Part shown: one piece after another, positions 5,957 to 6,601 of the stretch
Numbering within the stretch: position 1 is the first letter of the stretch
Layout of the letters: each line of letters opens with the position of its first letter
Origin: Sulfitobacter sp.
GTDB taxonomy: Bacteria; Pseudomonadota; Alphaproteobacteria; Rhodobacterales; Rhodobacteraceae
Assembly (NCBI GenBank): GCA_024636395.1
Contig: JAGXHD010000078.1
Span: 1-6,601, forward strand
Direction of reading: 5' to 3'
Length of the DNA: 6,601 nucleotides
Notes under the pieces: generated by a model
Database searches by the model: none
What the model saw: only the letters and a program-made list of their open reading frames with translations
Told to the model about the DNA's origin: nothing
Translations under genes and position numbers: made by a program

Positions 5957-5992
5957 CAATCCAATTATTTTACAGATCAAGAGTGAGAATTT

Positions 5993-6601
5993 ATGTGCTG
6001 GAGCGGTGAAGCATCGGCTGTACTGGCAGTTGTGGGTATCGCAACAACGGCTTACGCAGCATACAAAAAAGAACCGGCACCGTTGTGGATCGCTCTTGGT
6101 TATTTCTCGTCAATGGAGCTTTTGCAGGCATTCACCTACTCGGTAATTGATCAGTGTTCGCTGCCTTCAAATCAGGTCGCCACCTTGCTGAGCTATCTGC
6201 ACATCGTGTTCCAGCCCTTCTTCATCAATATGCTGTCGATGTATTTCATACCGGATTCCGTGCGCGTGAAAATTCAGTGGCCGGTTTATACAGTCTGCTT
6301 CATCTCGGCCATCATCATGCTTTTGCAGCTTTATCCGTTCGAATGGGCCGGGTCCTGTCCATTGGGAGAAGTTATGTGTGCCGAGCGCATGTGTTCAGTA
6401 TCCGGAAATTGGCATATCGCATGGGAAGTGCCGACGAACGGTATGCTGAACTTCATAACAGTCGATACATGGGCATCGTTTCTGACCGCGTATCCAAGCT
6501 ATTTCGTCGCTGCCTTTTTGATGCCCCTCCTCTACGGGTCTTGGCGGATCACGGTGTACCACTTCCTGATTGGACCACGATTGGCCATGCTGCTGACCAA
6601 C
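5993..6601 (+). CDS. Polytopic membrane protein, DUF5765-like, 5' part only
   Basis: An open frame from the ATG at 5993 runs without a stop through the last base, giving 203 residues of an incomplete protein. It begins MCWSGEASAVLAVVG and has hydrophobic segments at about residues 7-22, 30-50, 62-88, 97-114 and 166-186, so it is a multi-pass membrane protein. The MCWSxEAS start is what I recall of the DUF5765 family, seen in Rhodobacteraceae and some other bacteria; function unknown. Cysteines at 2, 55, 102, 122, 129 and 134 are notable; the last three lie in a loop (SCPLGEVMCAERMC), which on a periplasmic side could form disulfides or bind metal. A GAGTGAG ribosome-like site lies 5 bases upstream. 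Codon use resembles its neighbours. The gene begins 36 bases after the YihY-family stop, suggesting co-transcription. Confidence 0.75.
   Translation, partial: MCWSGEASAVLAVVGIATTAYAAYKKEPAPLWIALGYFSSMELLQAFTYSVIDQCSLPSNQVATLLSYLHIVFQPFFINMLSMYFIPDSVRVKIQWPVYTVCFISAIIMLLQLYPFEWAGSCPLGEVMCAERMCSVSGNWHIAWEVPTNGMLNFITVDTWASFLTAYPSYFVAAFLMPLLYGSWRITVYHFLIGPRLAMLLTN

Overview
The window looks like chromosomal DNA from an alphaproteobacterium, most likely the Rhodobacteraceae/Roseobacter group. This rests on moderate-to-high GC, mostly ATG starts with short GGAG/GAGG ribosome sites, and an incomplete last gene that resembles the DUF5765 membrane family I associate with that group. The assignment is inference from style and gene content, not a database match. 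All genes that look intact are on the + strand; the only minus-strand coding signal is a broken transposase.

Region 1 (1-985): the 3' end of a DJ-1/PfpI-type (type 1 glutamine amidotransferase-like) gene, a hairpin, then a complete 198-residue NAD(P)-binding SDR/NmrA-like protein with a terminator-like hairpin behind it. Region 2 (about 1018-3349): a three-gene polar amino acid ABC importer operon consisting of a periplasmic binding protein with signal peptide, a HisM-type permease, and an ATPase whose ATG overlaps the permease stop codon. A long hairpin lies in the leader, and a second hairpin straddles the ATPase stop codon. Substrate is unproven; overall organisation and sequence style point to the cystine/sulfur-amino-acid branch (TcyJLN/YxeMNO-like).

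Region 3 (3349-4361): about 1 kb without an intact gene. The middle holds, on the minus strand, a decayed and internally deleted IS3-family transposase (two halves of the rve/DDE domain joined directly, with the central catalytic part missing). The flanks hold nothing I recognise. Region 4 (4362-5956): two very small hydrophobic proteins (24 and 52 residues, both missed by simple length filters), a 290-base gap with an 8-bp inverted repeat, then a full-length YihY/BrkB-family inner-membrane protein. Region 5 (5993-6601): the first 203 codons of a polytopic membrane protein running off the window, DUF5765-like.

The genes do not form one pathway. The clear functional unit is the amino acid importer. 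The small membrane proteins, YihY and the DUF5765-like protein make a loose cluster of envelope proteins of unknown role. I saw no CRISPR, tRNA, rRNA, toxin-antitoxin or defence system, and no convincing new system. The points most worth a second look are the unannotated micro-proteins, the IS3 scar and the leader hairpin of the ABC operon.
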